This document shows, one piece after another, positions 17,155 to 28,485 of a DNA stretch of 64,000 nucleotides (the first letter of the stretch is position 1; the number at the start of each line of letters is the position of its first letter). The position numbers and the translations under genes were made by a program. The notes under the pieces were generated by a model, which had not been told where the DNA came from, made no database searches, and was given only the letters and a program-made list of their open reading frames with translations. The stretch covers positions 41,718 to 105,717 of the forward strand of contig NZ_FNIM01000002.1 of the NCBI RefSeq assembly GCF_900103885.1, in the 5' to 3' direction. This DNA comes from Actinomyces ruminicola (GTDB lineage Bacteria > Actinomycetota > Actinomycetes > Actinomycetales > Actinomycetaceae).

Positions 17155-17401
17155 GGGTTGCGCACAGCTGGGGATGATCGGCGAAATGCGCGTGCTGGTG
17201 CGGAAAGACCGATAGCCCACAACCTGGGGGGATTCACGCCGCCGACCTGTGTACGCGAACCGACCGCACCTGTGGAGCGGCGTGAACGCCGATGATCTCG
17301 TCCAGGCTCGGAGACTGCCGCCATGCACGGCTGCAAGCGCGTCGGGCGAATGCTCCGGGAACGGCCCTCGCTCAGCCGTGCTGACGCGAACGGTCTGCTG
17401 C

Positions 17402-17785
17402 TTATGCCTCGGGGCCGGGGCTCGCCGGCGTCGTGGTGCCGGTGTCGGAACCGCTTTCGCCGTCGACGTCGGTGCGCTCCACCTCGAGGGTGACTTCGGC
17501 GACCATGGCGGCTACGACACCGATGGCGGCAAGCACCGGCGCGGCCAGCACCGTGATGCCGCCAACCACCGCGCTAGCCGTGAGCGGCACGCTGAGAAAC
17601 TCCCGGCCGGAGGAGTCGCGCAGGATCACGCGGCGTACGTTCCCGTCCGCCACCAGCTGCTTGACGGTGGCGATCAGCTGGTCGCCGGCGACGGTGATCC
17701 AGTCGACGACGGTGCGGGGGTTGGTGCCCGAGGCGGTGTTGGAGCTCTGGTCGGGTCCGGCGGTGCCGAAGGTGTCTGCGCTCAT
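17402..17785 (-). CDS. DUF4342 domain protein
   Basis: 127 residues starting MSADTFGTAGPD. The centre matches the DUF4342 pattern: a short helix (VAGDQLIATVKQLVADGNVR), a two-strand segment ending in FLSVPLT, then a hydrophobic helix (about 80-100) ending in a TLEVER strand. Members are small proteins of unknown function, often with a membrane-associated helix. The open frame extends into tRNA-Ala (17947), so the internal ATG at 17785 is chosen. It stands alone between the gene-free zone and the tRNA genes. Confidence 0.75.
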   Translation of the reverse strand: MSADTFGTAGPDQSSNTASGTNPRTVVDWITVAGDQLIATVKQLVADGNVRRVILRDSSGREFLSVPLTASAVVGGITVLAAPVLAAIGVVAAMVAEVTLEVERTDVDGESGSDTGTTTPASPGPEA

Positions 17786-17938
17786 GGCTCCAGTCTGGCG
17801 CGGTCGCTGGGCGGGGCACCATGGGGAAGCGCCCTGACTCTTCCCCGAGGCGTACCCGCAACGAGCTTCCTCGAGCCGCAACGGCGCCGGTCGGCACTCC
17901 CCTCCCGCAGGGCGGGCGGGGATCGGAGGGGATCTGAG

Positions 17939-18011
17939 TGGAGCCAACGGGACTCGAACCCGTAACCCCCTGCTTGCAAAGCAGGTGCGCTACCAATTGC
18001 GCCATGGCCCC
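17939..18011 (-). tRNA. tRNA-Ala (anticodon TGC)
   Basis: 73-nt cloverleaf on the minus strand: acceptor GGGGCCA/TGGCTCC with one G-T pair, D-loop ATTGGTAGC, anticodon loop TTTGCAA giving TGC, T-loop TTCGAGT. CCA is not encoded. Typical partner of tRNA-Ile downstream of gyrA in actinobacteria. Confidence 0.95.
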
Positions 18012-18014
18012 CGG

Positions 18015-18149
18015 TCATGCGACGGGGTCGGTGACCTCCGCCCATGCGGCTCGTTCTGCCCGGTCGGCCTCCAGCTTAAGCCAGGTGGCGTAGCCGACGG
18101 CGCCGAGGAACGAAAAAACCGCGGTGAGCAGGAGCGTTCGGCTCTTCAT
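18015..18149 (-). CDS. DLW-39-type small protein
   Basis: 44-residue protein between tRNA-Ala and tRNA-Ile: one hydrophobic N-terminal helix (about 5-22), then LKLEADRAERAAWAEVTDP. It has the size, location and C-terminal pattern (ADRAE, an aromatic-containing core, then EVTD) of the actinobacterial DLW-39 family, named for a conserved Asp-Leu-Trp; here Leu and Asp are replaced by Ala residues and the Trp is kept. A GAGGAGG ribosome site precedes the ATG. Function unknown. The stop lies 4 bp from the tRNA-Ala gene. Confidence 0.78.
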   Translation of the reverse strand: MKSRTLLLTAVFSFLGAVGYATWLKLEADRAERAAWAEVTDPVA

Positions 18150-18178
18150 GAAGCCTCCTCATGTTCCACCGCGGACGG

Positions 18179-18252
18179 TGGGCCTAGCTGGACTCGAACC
18201 AGCGACCTCATCCTTATCAGGGATGCGCTCTAACCAACTGAGCTATAGGCCC
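18179..18252 (-). tRNA. tRNA-Ile (anticodon GAT)
   Basis: 74-nt minus-strand cloverleaf with perfect GGGCCTA/TAGGCCC acceptor stem, D-loop AGTTGGTTAGAGC, anticodon loop CTGATAA giving GAT, T-loop TTCGAGT. CCA is not encoded. It lies 50 bp downstream of the DUF3566 gene. Confidence 0.95.
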
Positions 18253-18302
18253 GGGCGACGCGGAAGAGACTAGCCCACCGAGTCGTCAGCCACCAAATGC
18301 GA

Positions 18303-18809
18303 TCACTCATCTGCGAGTGTGAGATGAACCCCACCGACGAGCGCGGCCGTGATGTTGTACAGGAAGGCTCCGATGGTGGCCAGCGCGGTCGTCAGAATGA
18401 TGTTGACGACGGCGATGACCGTGGCCATGGAGATGGCGCGGGAGAACTTCATGTACTCGAGCAGCGCCGAGTAGGCGTTGTTGCTGGAGTCCATGACGGT
18501 GCCCACCAGGTCCTGGATGGTGGAGAACACGTGCATCGCATCCAGCATGAACCACACGAAGGCGGCGGCCACGACCAGCATGATGCCGACGGCCACGCTC
18601 AGCAGGAAGGAGGCCTTCATCACCGACCAGGGGTCGATGCGGGTCAGGGCGAGCCTGACGCGGCGCGGCCCAACGATGGTCTTGGCGGACTTCTGTGGTG
18701 CTCCGGCCGCCTCGGCTGCGGGCGGGGCCGCGGAGGCGGCCGGGTCGGCCGCGGCGGGGGACTGGGTCTGTCCGCCCTGGGCGGGCGGGAAGGACTCCGG
18801 CTGACTCAT
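18303..18809 (-). CDS. DUF3566 membrane protein
   Basis: 168 residues: a Pro/Ala/Gln-rich cytoplasmic N-terminus (1-55), then the DUF3566 domain with two transmembrane helices (about 72-95 and 133-158) and the signature [20 protein letters not shown]. Nearly all actinobacteria carry this gene directly after gyrA (Rv0007 in M. tuberculosis); its role is not established. The ATG overlaps the gyrA stop (ATGA), so the two are co-translated. Confidence 0.92.
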   Translation of the reverse strand: MSQPESFPPAQGGQTQSPAAADPAASAAPPAAEAAGAPQKSAKTIVGPRRVRLALTRIDPWSVMKASFLLSVAVGIMLVVAAAFVWFMLDAMHVFSTIQDLVGTVMDSSNNAYSALLEYMKFSRAISMATVIAVVNIILTTALATIGAFLYNITAALVGGVHLTLADE

Positions 18810-21466
18810 GCCTGAACCTCACTCTCGTCGTCCTCAGACGATACCGTGTCGGCAGGCCCGGCCGCAGCGTCCACCCCGGTGTTCTCGGCCGCGGATTCGT
18901 CGGCCACCCCGTCGGCCGAGTCGGCCGACGGCGCGGAGTCCGCCGAGGCGTCGCCGGACTCCTCGTCGAGCTCCTGCTCGGGGTTGCGGGCGACGGCGAT
19001 GATGCGATCGCCCTCATCGGGCTTGGCGAAGGTGACGCCGCGGGTGTTGCGACCGGTGCGGGAGACCTCGGCGACGGCGCTGCGCACCACCTTGCCCGAG
19101 GCCATGATGCACATGACCTCGTCGGTGGGGGCGGTGGTCAGGGCGCCCACGAGGTCGCCGCGCTCCTCCACCAGGTCGGCGACCTTCACGCCCAGGCCGC
19201 CGCGGCCCTTGACCGGGTAGTCGGTTGCGAGCGTCCGCTTGGCGTAGCCGCCCTCGGTGACGACGAACAGGTCGGCGTCCTCCCAGGCGGGGTCCACCAC
19301 ATCCATGGCCAGCAGGGCGTCGCCGTCGCGGAACCGCATGCCCGTGACGCCGCTGGTGGCGCGGCCGGTGGGGCGCAGGGTGGCGTCGTCGGCGGTGAAG
19401 CGCAGCGCCTGGCCGTGGCGGGAGACCAGCAGCAGGTCCTGCCCGGCGGACAGCAGGGACGCGGAGACCAGCTCGTCGGGGTTGCCGTCGGCGTCCTCGC
19501 GCAGGTTGATGGCGATCAGTCCGGCCGACCGGTTGGAGTCGTACTCGGCCAGGCGGGTCTTCTTGACCAGGCCGCGGCGGGTGGCCAGCACCAGGTAGTC
19601 GGCCTGCTCGTAGTCGCGCAGCTCCATCACCTCGGCGATCTCCTCGCCCGGCTGGAAGGCGAGCAGGTTGGCCACGTGCTGCCCCTTGGCGTCACGGCCG
19701 CCCTCCGGCAGCTCATAGGCCTTGGCCCGGTAGACCCGGCCGAGGTTGGTGAAGAACAGCAGCCAGTTGTGGGTGGAGGTGACGAAGAAGTGGTCGACGA
19801 CGTCGTCCTCGCGCAGGGCGGCGCCGCGCACGCCCTTGCCGCCGCGGTGCTGGGAGCGGTAGGCGTCGGTGCGGGTGCGCTTGGCGTAGCCGGAGCGGGT
19901 GATGGTGACCACCACCTCCTCCTCGGGAATCAGGTCCTCGGCACTGACCTCCCCGTCGAAGGGCAGGATCCTGGTGCGGCGCTCGTCGCCGTACTTGTCG
20001 ACGATCTCGGCCAGCTCCTCGGAGACGATGCGGCGCTGACGGGCCGGGTCGGCGATGATGTCCTTCAGGTCGGCCACGCGGGCGGTCAGCTCGTCGGACT
20101 CCTGCTGGATCTTCAATCGCTCCAGGGCGGCCAGGCGCCGCAGCTGCAGGGAGAGGATGGCCTCGGCCTGGGCCTCGTCGACGCCGAGCAGCTCCATCAG
20201 GCCGGTGCGCGCCTCGTCCGTGGTGGGCGAGTGGCGGATCAGGTCGATGACGGCGTCGAGGGCGTCAATGGCCTTGAGCAGGCCTTCGAGGATGTGCAGC
20301 CGCTCCTCGGCCTTGCGCAGCCGGAACTTGGAGCGGCGCACGATGACGTCGATCTGGTGGGCGACCCAGTGGCGCACGAAGCCGTCCAGGGACAGGGTGC
20401 GCGGCACGCCGTCCACCAGCGCCAGCATGTTGGCGGGGAAGTTGTCCTGCAGCTGGGTGCGCTTGTACAGGTTGTTCAGGACGACCTTGGCCACGGCGTC
20501 GCGCTTGAGCACGATGACCAGGCGCTGCCCGGTGCGGCCGGAGGTCTCGTCGCGGATGTCGGCGATGCCGCTGATCTGCCCGTCGCGCACCAGCTGGGCG
20601 ATCTTGTCGGCGAGGTTGTCGGGGTTGACCTGGTAGGGCAGCTCGGTGACCACCAGGCACTGGCGGCCCTGGATCTCCTCGACGTTGACGACGGCGCGCT
20701 GGGTGATCGAGCCGCGGCCGGTGCGGTAGGCGTCCTCGATGCCGCGCCGCCCCAGAATGGTGGCGCCGGTGGGGAAGTCGGGGCCGGGGATGCGCTCGAT
20801 CAGCGCCTCCAGCAGCTCCTCGCGGGAGGCGTCGGGGTGGTCCAGGAACCACTGCACGCCGTTGGCCACCTCGCGCAGGTTGTGCGGGGGGATGCGGGTG
20901 GCCATGCCCACCGCGATGCCCTCCGAGCCGTTGACGAGCAGGTTCGGGAACCGGGCCGGCAGGATCACCGGCTCCTGGTTGCGGCCGTCGTAGTTGTCCT
21001 GGAAGTCGACGCTGTCCTCGTCGATGTCCCGCACCATCTCCATGGCCAGCGGGGCCATCTTGCACTCGGTGTAGCGGGGGGCGGCGGGGCCGAGGTTGCC
21101 GGGGGTGCCGAAGTTGCCCTGCCCGGCCACCAGCGGGTAGCGCAGCGACCACCACTGCACCAGGCGGGCCAGCGCGTCGTAGATGGCGGCGTCGCCGTGG
21201 GGGTGGTAGTTGCCCATGACCTCGCCCACCACGCGGGAGGACTTGGAGAAGGAGGCGTTGGGGCGGTAGCCGCCGTCGTACATGGCGTACAGGACCCGGC
21301 GGTGAACCGGCTTGAGCCCGTCGCGCACGTCGGGCAGGGCGCGTCCGACGATGACGCTCATGGCGTAGTCGAGGTAGGAGCGCTGCATCTCCATCTGGAG
21401 GTCGACCGGGTGGATGCGGTCTCCGGTCGGCTCCAGGGCGGGGAGCTCGGTGGTCTCGTCGCTCAC
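18806..21466 (-). CDS. gyrA: DNA gyrase subunit A
   Basis: 886-residue breakage-reunion subunit of gyrase. The catalytic Tyr is in APRYTECK (around residue 130). The quinolone-determining region reads [10 protein letters not shown], with Ala at the position of E. coli Ser83 (as in mycobacteria) and Asp at the Asp87 position. The next segment reads VQWWSLRYP where a Pro-Trp is usual. The C-terminal pinwheel domain keeps a GyrA box as QHRGGKG, followed by a long Asp/Glu/Ala/Ser-rich acidic tail (about 825-886). Downstream of gyrB with 121 bp between. Confidence 0.97.
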   Translation of the reverse strand: MSDETTELPALEPTGDRIHPVDLQMEMQRSYLDYAMSVIVGRALPDVRDGLKPVHRRVLYAMYDGGYRPNASFSKSSRVVGEVMGNYHPHGDAAIYDALARLVQWWSLRYPLVAGQGNFGTPGNLGPAAPRYTECKMAPLAMEMVRDIDEDSVDFQDNYDGRNQEPVILPARFPNLLVNGSEGIAVGMATRIPPHNLREVANGVQWFLDHPDASREELLEALIERIPGPDFPTGATILGRRGIEDAYRTGRGSITQRAVVNVEEIQGRQCLVVTELPYQVNPDNLADKIAQLVRDGQISGIADIRDETSGRTGQRLVIVLKRDAVAKVVLNNLYKRTQLQDNFPANMLALVDGVPRTLSLDGFVRHWVAHQIDVIVRRSKFRLRKAEERLHILEGLLKAIDALDAVIDLIRHSPTTDEARTGLMELLGVDEAQAEAILSLQLRRLAALERLKIQQESDELTARVADLKDIIADPARQRRIVSEELAEIVDKYGDERRTRILPFDGEVSAEDLIPEEEVVVTITRSGYAKRTRTDAYRSQHRGGKGVRGAALREDDVVDHFFVTSTHNWLLFFTNLGRVYRAKAYELPEGGRDAKGQHVANLLAFQPGEEIAEVMELRDYEQADYLVLATRRGLVKKTRLAEYDSNRSAGLIAINLREDADGNPDELVSASLLSAGQDLLLVSRHGQALRFTADDATLRPTGRATSGVTGMRFRDGDALLAMDVVDPAWEDADLFVVTEGGYAKRTLATDYPVKGRGGLGVKVADLVEERGDLVGALTTAPTDEVMCIMASGKVVRSAVAEVSRTGRNTRGVTFAKPDEGDRIIAVARNPEQELDEESGDASADSAPSADSADGVADESAAENTGVDAAAGPADTVSSEDDESEVQA

Positions 21467-21587
21467 GGGTTTCCTTTGCTGGTGGGGTGCTGAAGTTCAG
21501 TGGTGGCGCGGTGCGCGGGCCGACGGCGAGCCGACGGGCGGCGGGGCCGGCCCGGCCGCTGTCGGGGGTCGGGAGCCCGCCGACCGC

Positions 21588-23714
<2,127 letters not shown>

Positions 23715-24199
23715 GTATCAGTTGCTCCTCGTCATATGCGCCGGGACGATATCCATGCGGTCACGCAGGCGCCGGAATCCGGGCGCGGAACCCGGCGCGT
23801 GTAGGTGGGTACCTTGCGCATGGCCCTGGGCGCACCATGGGCATTTCCGTGGCGATTCTACCGTGTCCGCGTCTGCTTGCGGACGCTGCGGTACTGATCG
23901 AGACGTGGGCAACATCACCTGCAGTCGCAACTCCTGGCCGTAGATGTTGCCGTCGGCGCCCGGCCGTCCGGGAGGATGCCGTGTCGCACGGGCCGACGCC
24001 GCTGCAGCATCCCGGTCGCTGCCCGCAGGCAGATGCGATTCCACTGCCTGGGGTCGGGGCGGGTTCTGGCGGCACCGTGCAGCGCGTCCGTGGGGCTTGA
24101 TGCTCCCGCATGGGCGTTCAGCCGTAAGGCGGAACCAATGGCGTGTTGTTGCCCGTGGCGCCGGAAAGCCGACGCATCCTCCTCGGACAAGAACACCAC
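23715..24199. other. Gene-free gap between gyrB and the orphan gene
   Basis: 485 bp with only short ORFs in conflicting frames. The gyrB promoter must be here. No repeat, tRNA or recognised remnant was seen; the 3' part becomes less GC-rich toward the orphan gene. Confidence 0.5.
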
Positions 24200-24664
24200 T
24201 CAACCCTCTATCAGGCGCGAAATACCCTCGTCGTATACGATATTGACCGGCAGTTCACGCAGCTCTTTCCGGGTATAGTCAACCCCGTGTCGCGATAACG
24301 CGTACTGAAAGGCATCCAGATCGTACAGTTCATCGCATTCCTCATCATCCGGGCCTATAGCAAGCATCACTGACCTATCAAACTCGTCCTTCGTGATGCA
24401 ATACGGAGGTGCCGCCTGCGTGTGAGTGGAAAGCGGTGCCTCCACGGTTGTCTCCACTACACGGCCGAAGAAGCCACGGTCGTCTGCGACAAGTATGCGT
24501 CTTCCGTCCGGCGTGACAACATACTCCGTGATAGCAACAGAATAACTCGTCGGATCAAACTGAATGTCACTGCTGGTAGCCTCGGCAGCGTTGTCCAAGC
24601 CGTCAGCACTGCCTGCTAGGCGGCAAACAACCTCGATCTGAGCACTGGTGATGATCGATCTCAT
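24200..24664 (-). CDS. Orphan AT-richer hypothetical protein
   Basis: 154-residue acidic soluble protein starting MRSIITSAQIEVVC. There is no signal peptide or membrane helix and no family is recognised. Features are a central strand-rich part (YSVAITEYVVTPDGRRILVA) and an acidic C-terminal half with GPDDEECDELYDLD. Base composition is near 50% GC, far below its neighbours, which points to horizontal acquisition. It interrupts the usual recF-dciA-gyrB order. The start is uncertain (frame open to 24697). An immunity-like or phage-derived protein is conceivable, but nothing in the sequence proves it. Confidence 0.6.
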   Translation of the reverse strand: MRSIITSAQIEVVCRLAGSADGLDNAAEATSSDIQFDPTSYSVAITEYVVTPDGRRILVADDRGFFGRVVETTVEAPLSTHTQAAPPYCITKDEFDRSVMLAIGPDDEECDELYDLDAFQYALSRHGVDYTRKELRELPVNIVYDEGISRLIEG

Positions 24665-24802
24665 CAAGTCAGTATCCTTGCTTCCCGGCGAGCCCACTTG
24701 AAGAAACTCTTCGTGTTCGAGGGTGTGGTGCGCCGGCGGTGCTTGCCGGCTGGGTTTGGAGCAGCTCTGTCTCTCGGCGGCGTCGACCGCTTACACGATG
24801 GC

Positions 24803-25468
24803 CTACCCGTAGGTGTCGCGGGGACCGCGGCCACCGCGGGCGGCGCCGAAGCGTCCGTGCCGCCAGGTGGGACCGGCGGGACCCAGGATCCGTATCTCGA
24901 CGGCGCCGCCGCCCTCACCCAGAGCCTGTGCGACTTGGCGTTCAATACCTGGCAGCAGCAGCCGCAACTGCTGCGCCCAGGCGCTGGAGGAGGCCCGCAG
25001 GGTCAGACGGCCGGGCTCGAAGCGCTCGATAACGGCATGATCGGCGATCTGCTCGCCGACGATCTCCCGCCAGCGCACCGAAACACTGGCCATGGCCAGC
25101 TTCGACGCCCAGCCGTGCCGCTGCGCGTAGCGGCGCAGATCCTGCTTGCCGGTGCGCGGATCGAAACGGGTGGGTCCGGGCCGGTCACGGCCGGGCGGCA
25201 GGCCGGGCCCACGGTCCATATCAGCGGCATCGACGCCGTCGCCTTCGGCATCCGGGCCGAAGCGACGACGCCGGTCCCAGGCGGCCACGCCATCGGCGTC
25301 CGCCACCTGCCGGCTCAGGGCGCGGCGGGCCTGGCCGGCATCCCAGGCGCGCCCGCGCTCTCGGGCCAGGGCCCGGGCCGCCAGCACATCGGCCGAATCA
25401 GCGCCGGCGGGGCCGGGGGTGGACGCCTCCGCGGCGCCCGCGGTCGGGTCGAGGCGCGGCTCAGTCAT
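24803..25468 (-). CDS. dciA: DciA-type replicative helicase loader (DUF721)
   Basis: 221 residues. A disordered Ala/Arg/Asp-rich N-terminal region (about 1-105) is followed by the DUF721/DciA domain (about 115-205) with WREIVGEQIADHAVIERFEPG and ASSSAWAQQLRLL. DciA loads the replicative helicase DnaB in bacteria lacking DnaC/DnaI. The ATG lies within the 3' end of recF (8-nt overlap), so the genes are coupled, the same recF-dciA order as in M. tuberculosis (Rv0004). The open frame further upstream is antisense to recF. Confidence 0.9.
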   Translation of the reverse strand: MTEPRLDPTAGAAEASTPGPAGADSADVLAARALARERGRAWDAGQARRALSRQVADADGVAAWDRRRRFGPDAEGDGVDAADMDRGPGLPPGRDRPGPTRFDPRTGKQDLRRYAQRHGWASKLAMASVSVRWREIVGEQIADHAVIERFEPGRLTLRASSSAWAQQLRLLLPGIERQVAQALGEGGGAVEIRILGPAGPTWRHGRFGAARGGRGPRDTYG

Positions 25469-26681
25469 GAAGCACCTGGGATCCGGTCTCGCCGTTGGCC
25501 ACGTGGAAGCGGGCGCCGTCCAGGGAGGCGGGCACGTCGTCGTCCACGGCGGCGGTGAGCAGCACCTGCTGGGCGTCGGCGGCGATGCCGGCCAGGGCAC
25601 GACGTCGGGCCTCGTCCAGGGAGGCGAATACGTCGTCGAGGATGAGCACGGGCTCGCCGTCACCCCCGTAGGCGTCCACGTCGTGGCGCAGCATCTCATA
25701 GGAGGCCAGCCGCAGCGCCAGGGCCAGGGACCACTGCTCCCCGTGGGAGGCGAAGCCCTTGGCCGGCAGGGCGTCCAGGAACAGGGACAGGTCATCGCGG
25801 TGAGCGCCCACCAGGTTGGCGCCCCGGTCGATCTCGCGGGCGTGCAGGTCACCCATGGCCTGCTCCAGGCGGACGGCCACGGCTGCGGAGTCCGCCAGCG
25901 ACTCCTCAGCCTCCAGAAAGGCCGCCTCGGCAGTCGGCTCGGGTTCGGCGGCGCCCTCGTGGGCGAGCAGGCTGGAGCGGTAGGCGATGCGCGCGGCCGA
26001 GCGGCCCTGGCTGACCCGGCCGTAGCAGTCGGCCACCCACGGGCGCAGTCGCTGCACGACGTCGACGCGGGCGGAGATCAGGCGGGCGGCCGCCGCGGCC
26101 AGCTGGGCGTCCCACACCTGAAGGGTGGACAGCATGGAGGCGGTCGAAGCCCGCGTCGCCCGGGCGGACTTCAGCAGGCTGGCGCGCTGGGCGAGGATCT
26201 TGTCGTGCTCGGCTCGCACGCCCGCCAGCGCGGGCCGCAGGGTCACCGCCAGGTCGTCCAGGAAGCGCCGGCGCACACCCGGCTCCTCACGCACCAGCGC
26301 CAGGTCCTCCGGGGCGAAGACGACGGTCCGCAGCACCCCGAGCAGGTCGCGCGGGCGGGCGGCGCTCCGGTTGAGGCGGGCCCGGTTGGCGCGTCCGGCG
26401 ATGACTTCCAGCTCCAGGACGCTGGGGCGCTCGCCGTGAACCACCTTGGCGCGGATGACGGCTCCGGCCGGCTGCGGAGTGCCGGCCGGAGCGCGCCGCA
26501 CCAGTGCCGTGTCGGTGCCCACCCGATGACTGGACAGGGTGGACAGGTAGGCGACCGCCTCCACCAGGTTGGTCTTGCCCTGCCCGTTGGGGCCGATGAA
26601 CGCCGTCGGCCCGGGCTGAAGAGACAGGACCAGCTCCTGGAAGGAGCGGAAGTCGTCCAGTGCGAGGTCAGAGACGTACAT
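25461..26681 (-). CDS. recF: DNA replication and repair protein RecF
   Basis: 406-residue SMC-like ATPase that loads RecA at gaps. Walker A is GPNGQGKTN (about 33-41) near the N-terminus MYVSDLALDDFRSFQ. The C-terminal part has the ABC signature region (SHGEQWSLALALRL) and Walker B VLILDDVFASLD. Full length for the family. It follows dnaN and overlaps dciA, matching the dnaA-dnaN-recF-dciA order of actinobacteria. Confidence 0.96.
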   Translation of the reverse strand: MYVSDLALDDFRSFQELVLSLQPGPTAFIGPNGQGKTNLVEAVAYLSTLSSHRVGTDTALVRRAPAGTPQPAGAVIRAKVVHGERPSVLELEVIAGRANRARLNRSAARPRDLLGVLRTVVFAPEDLALVREEPGVRRRFLDDLAVTLRPALAGVRAEHDKILAQRASLLKSARATRASTASMLSTLQVWDAQLAAAAARLISARVDVVQRLRPWVADCYGRVSQGRSAARIAYRSSLLAHEGAAEPEPTAEAAFLEAEESLADSAAVAVRLEQAMGDLHAREIDRGANLVGAHRDDLSLFLDALPAKGFASHGEQWSLALALRLASYEMLRHDVDAYGGDGEPVLILDDVFASLDEARRRALAGIAADAQQVLLTAAVDDDVPASLDGARFHVANGETGSQVLHD

Positions 26682-26801
26682 GACGGCCGCGCCCCCCCGG
26701 ACCGATTCCCGACGGCGGGCGCCCGCCCGTTACTCGCTTAGTCACCCGCCCGCGGCGCGCCCCGCGGCTGGCAGCCGAACACATCTGGGCCGACGCCGTC
26801 C

Positions 26802-27935
26802 TCAGGCTCCGAAGCGGATCGGCATGATCAGGTAGCGGAAGGAGGTGTCCTCCTCGCCGTCGATGGCGCTCATGCCGGTCAGGACTGCGGGCTTGGACGG
26901 GTGGGTGAAGTCGAAGCGCACGTAGGGCTGGTTGATGGCGCCCAGGCCGTCGAGCAGGTAGGCGGGGTTGAAGGCGGTGGCGATGTCCTCGCCGTCCAGG
27001 TGCGCGACCAGCTGCTCGGAGGCCTGCGCGTCGTCGCCCTGGCCCGCGTCCAGCGCCAGGTTGCCGGCCGTGAAGGACATGTGAATGGGGGCGGCCCGGT
27101 CGGCGACCAGGCTGACGCGGCGCACGGCGCCCATGAGTTCCTCGCGTCCGACGGTGGCGTGGATCGTGGTGGACTCGGGGAACAGTCGCAGCACCGGCGG
27201 GTAGTCGCCGTCGGTGAGCAGGCTGGTGGTGCGGCGACCGCCGGCCTCGAAGCCGATGAGGCTGGAGGCGGCCGAGTCGGCCTCCGTGAGTGCCACGGTC
27301 ACGTCGCCGGTGGAGGTCAGCGACTTGGCGACGTCGGACAGGGTGCGGGCCTTGAGCAGCGCGTGGGTGGCCAGCTCGGGATCCTGCGGCTGCCAGGTCA
27401 TCTCCCGCACCGCGAGCCGGTAGCGGTCGGTGGCCATGAGCGTCAGGGCGGCGCCGTCGACCTCCATCTGCACGCTGGTCAGCAGCGGCAGGGTCTCGTC
27501 ACGGGAGGCGGCGATGGAGACCTGGGAGACGGCCTCGGCGAGGTCGTGGGCGTCAACGGTTCCGGCCACCCCCGGCATCTGCGGCAGCGCCGGGTAGTCG
27601 TCGGCGGCCATGGCCGCCAGGGAGAAGTGGGAGGCGCCGCAGGTGACGGTCACCTTGGTGCCCTCGACCTCCAGGTCCACCGGCTTGGACGGCAGCGCCT
27701 TGGCGATGTCTGCGAGCAGCCGGCCGGAGACGAGCACGACACCCTCCTCCTCGACGTCGGCCGGGATCTCGCAGTGGGCGGAGACCTCGTAGTCGAAGGA
27801 GGCCAGGATCAGGGAGGCGGCGGTGGCCTCCAGGCGGACGCCGGCGAGCACGGGCACCGGGGGGCGCGCCGGCACGGAGCGTGCGGTCCATGTGACGGCG
27901 TCGGCCAGGACGTCGCGGTCGACCCTGAGCTTCAT
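26802..27935 (-). CDS. dnaN: DNA polymerase III sliding clamp (beta subunit)
   Basis: 377-residue clamp, three tandem clamp-fold domains, normal family length. The N-terminus MKLRVDRDVLADAVTW and the C-terminal FRYLIMPIRF are typical. The GAGGAGG site six bases before ATG 27935 fixes the start; the longer frame to 28427 runs through the intergenic origin region and is rejected. It is preceded by the 550-bp dnaA-dnaN intergenic region and followed by recF after 120 bp. Confidence 0.97.
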   Translation of the reverse strand: MKLRVDRDVLADAVTWTARSVPARPPVPVLAGVRLEATAASLILASFDYEVSAHCEIPADVEEEGVVLVSGRLLADIAKALPSKPVDLEVEGTKVTVTCGASHFSLAAMAADDYPALPQMPGVAGTVDAHDLAEAVSQVSIAASRDETLPLLTSVQMEVDGAALTLMATDRYRLAVREMTWQPQDPELATHALLKARTLSDVAKSLTSTGDVTVALTEADSAASSLIGFEAGGRRTTSLLTDGDYPPVLRLFPESTTIHATVGREELMGAVRRVSLVADRAAPIHMSFTAGNLALDAGQGDDAQASEQLVAHLDGEDIATAFNPAYLLDGLGAINQPYVRFDFTHPSKPAVLTGMSAIDGEEDTSFRYLIMPIRFGA

Positions 27936-28485
27936 GTGGTGCCTCCTCGGCGGCCGGGCGCTCCCGGCGCGTGCGTGGTGTATGCGGTTTGCGGCCGAGT
28001 GTAGACGCTTACGAGCTTCCGCCGCACCGCGGGCCCTGCGGCCACAGCCGGCTCCGGTTGCGGGCGGCGGGACGGGTGGCTCGGCGTCCCAGTGCGGGCG
28101 AGTGTTGATGCGCGGTGAATGACAAGTCTGGTAGGGGTGGTAGGTGGTGTGGATGTTGGGGATAAACGGTGCTTGTGGCGGCGCTGGGCGCCGGGGGGCT
28201 GTGGAATTACAAATTCGTGGTTCCGTGGAGACCTCGGCCGGGTGGTGGATTGTGGTAGTTCCTCTGCCTGCCTCTCCCCAAACGTCGGCCGCGTGGTCCA
28301 CAGACTCCTCCGGGACGTCCACCGCCGCTCCCAAGCGGCGTCCACAGGTGTCTGGTACGAGCTTTTGTACCCTGATGTGCGGTGAAACGGTGCGTACCAG
28401 AGTGCAAAAGCTCGTACCGGGGCACAAATGCGCGTGTCAGGCGGCCTCGCGGGTGCCAGGCCGGACGGAGGCGGGAGTCGGCGCG
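27936..28485. other. oriC: Candidate oriC: dnaA-dnaN intergenic region
   Basis: 550 bp non-coding, the position of oriC in mycobacteria and streptomycetes. DnaA-box-like sites include TGTGGATGT (28148), TGGTCCACA (28294, 8 of 9 to TTGTCCACA) and GCGTCCACA (28338, 7 of 9), with TGTGGAAT at 28200. A locally AT-rich stretch GAATTACAAATTC (28203-28215) could be an unwinding element. The right side carries the palindrome at 28354-28418. Box quality is modest, so part of origin function may lie upstream of dnaA. Confidence 0.55.
28354..28418. repeat. 14-bp-arm palindrome near dnaA stop
   Basis: GGTACGAGCTTTTG (28354-28367) and its exact complement (28405-28418) enclose a 37-nt loop. Inside, CTGGTACG at 28352 also has a complement at 28393, allowing an alternative fold. 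The arm runs on into TTTTGTACCC, related to the GTACAAA hairpins at 1722 and 63953. It may terminate dnaA transcription or structure the origin. Confidence 0.55.

Larger units (their letters stand above)
16064..17401. other. 1.3-kb gene-free region with phased repeats and DnaA-like boxes
   Basis: No convincing gene on either strand: the ORFs overlap one another in every frame and lack family features. It contains a hairpin at 16078-16096, a 17-mer AGCCCGAG(C/T)ACGACCCC repeated 40 bp apart (16444, 16484), the 19-nt phased array (16623-16752), an AC-rich tract (about 16955-17000) and a DnaA-box-like cluster (17049-17154). The right end, 17160-17400, has further CTGGGGA motifs and nothing else recognised. 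Confidence 0.6.

Noticed and set aside
18695-21493. 932-codon open frame on the plus strand opposite gyrA
   Set aside because: Antisense shadow of gyrA: low-complexity Gly/Val/Leu/Asp-rich composition expected from complementary high-GC codons, no ribosome site, no family features. The same applies to the 796-codon frame opposite gyrB (21414-23804) and others opposite pbpA, murJ and pcnA.
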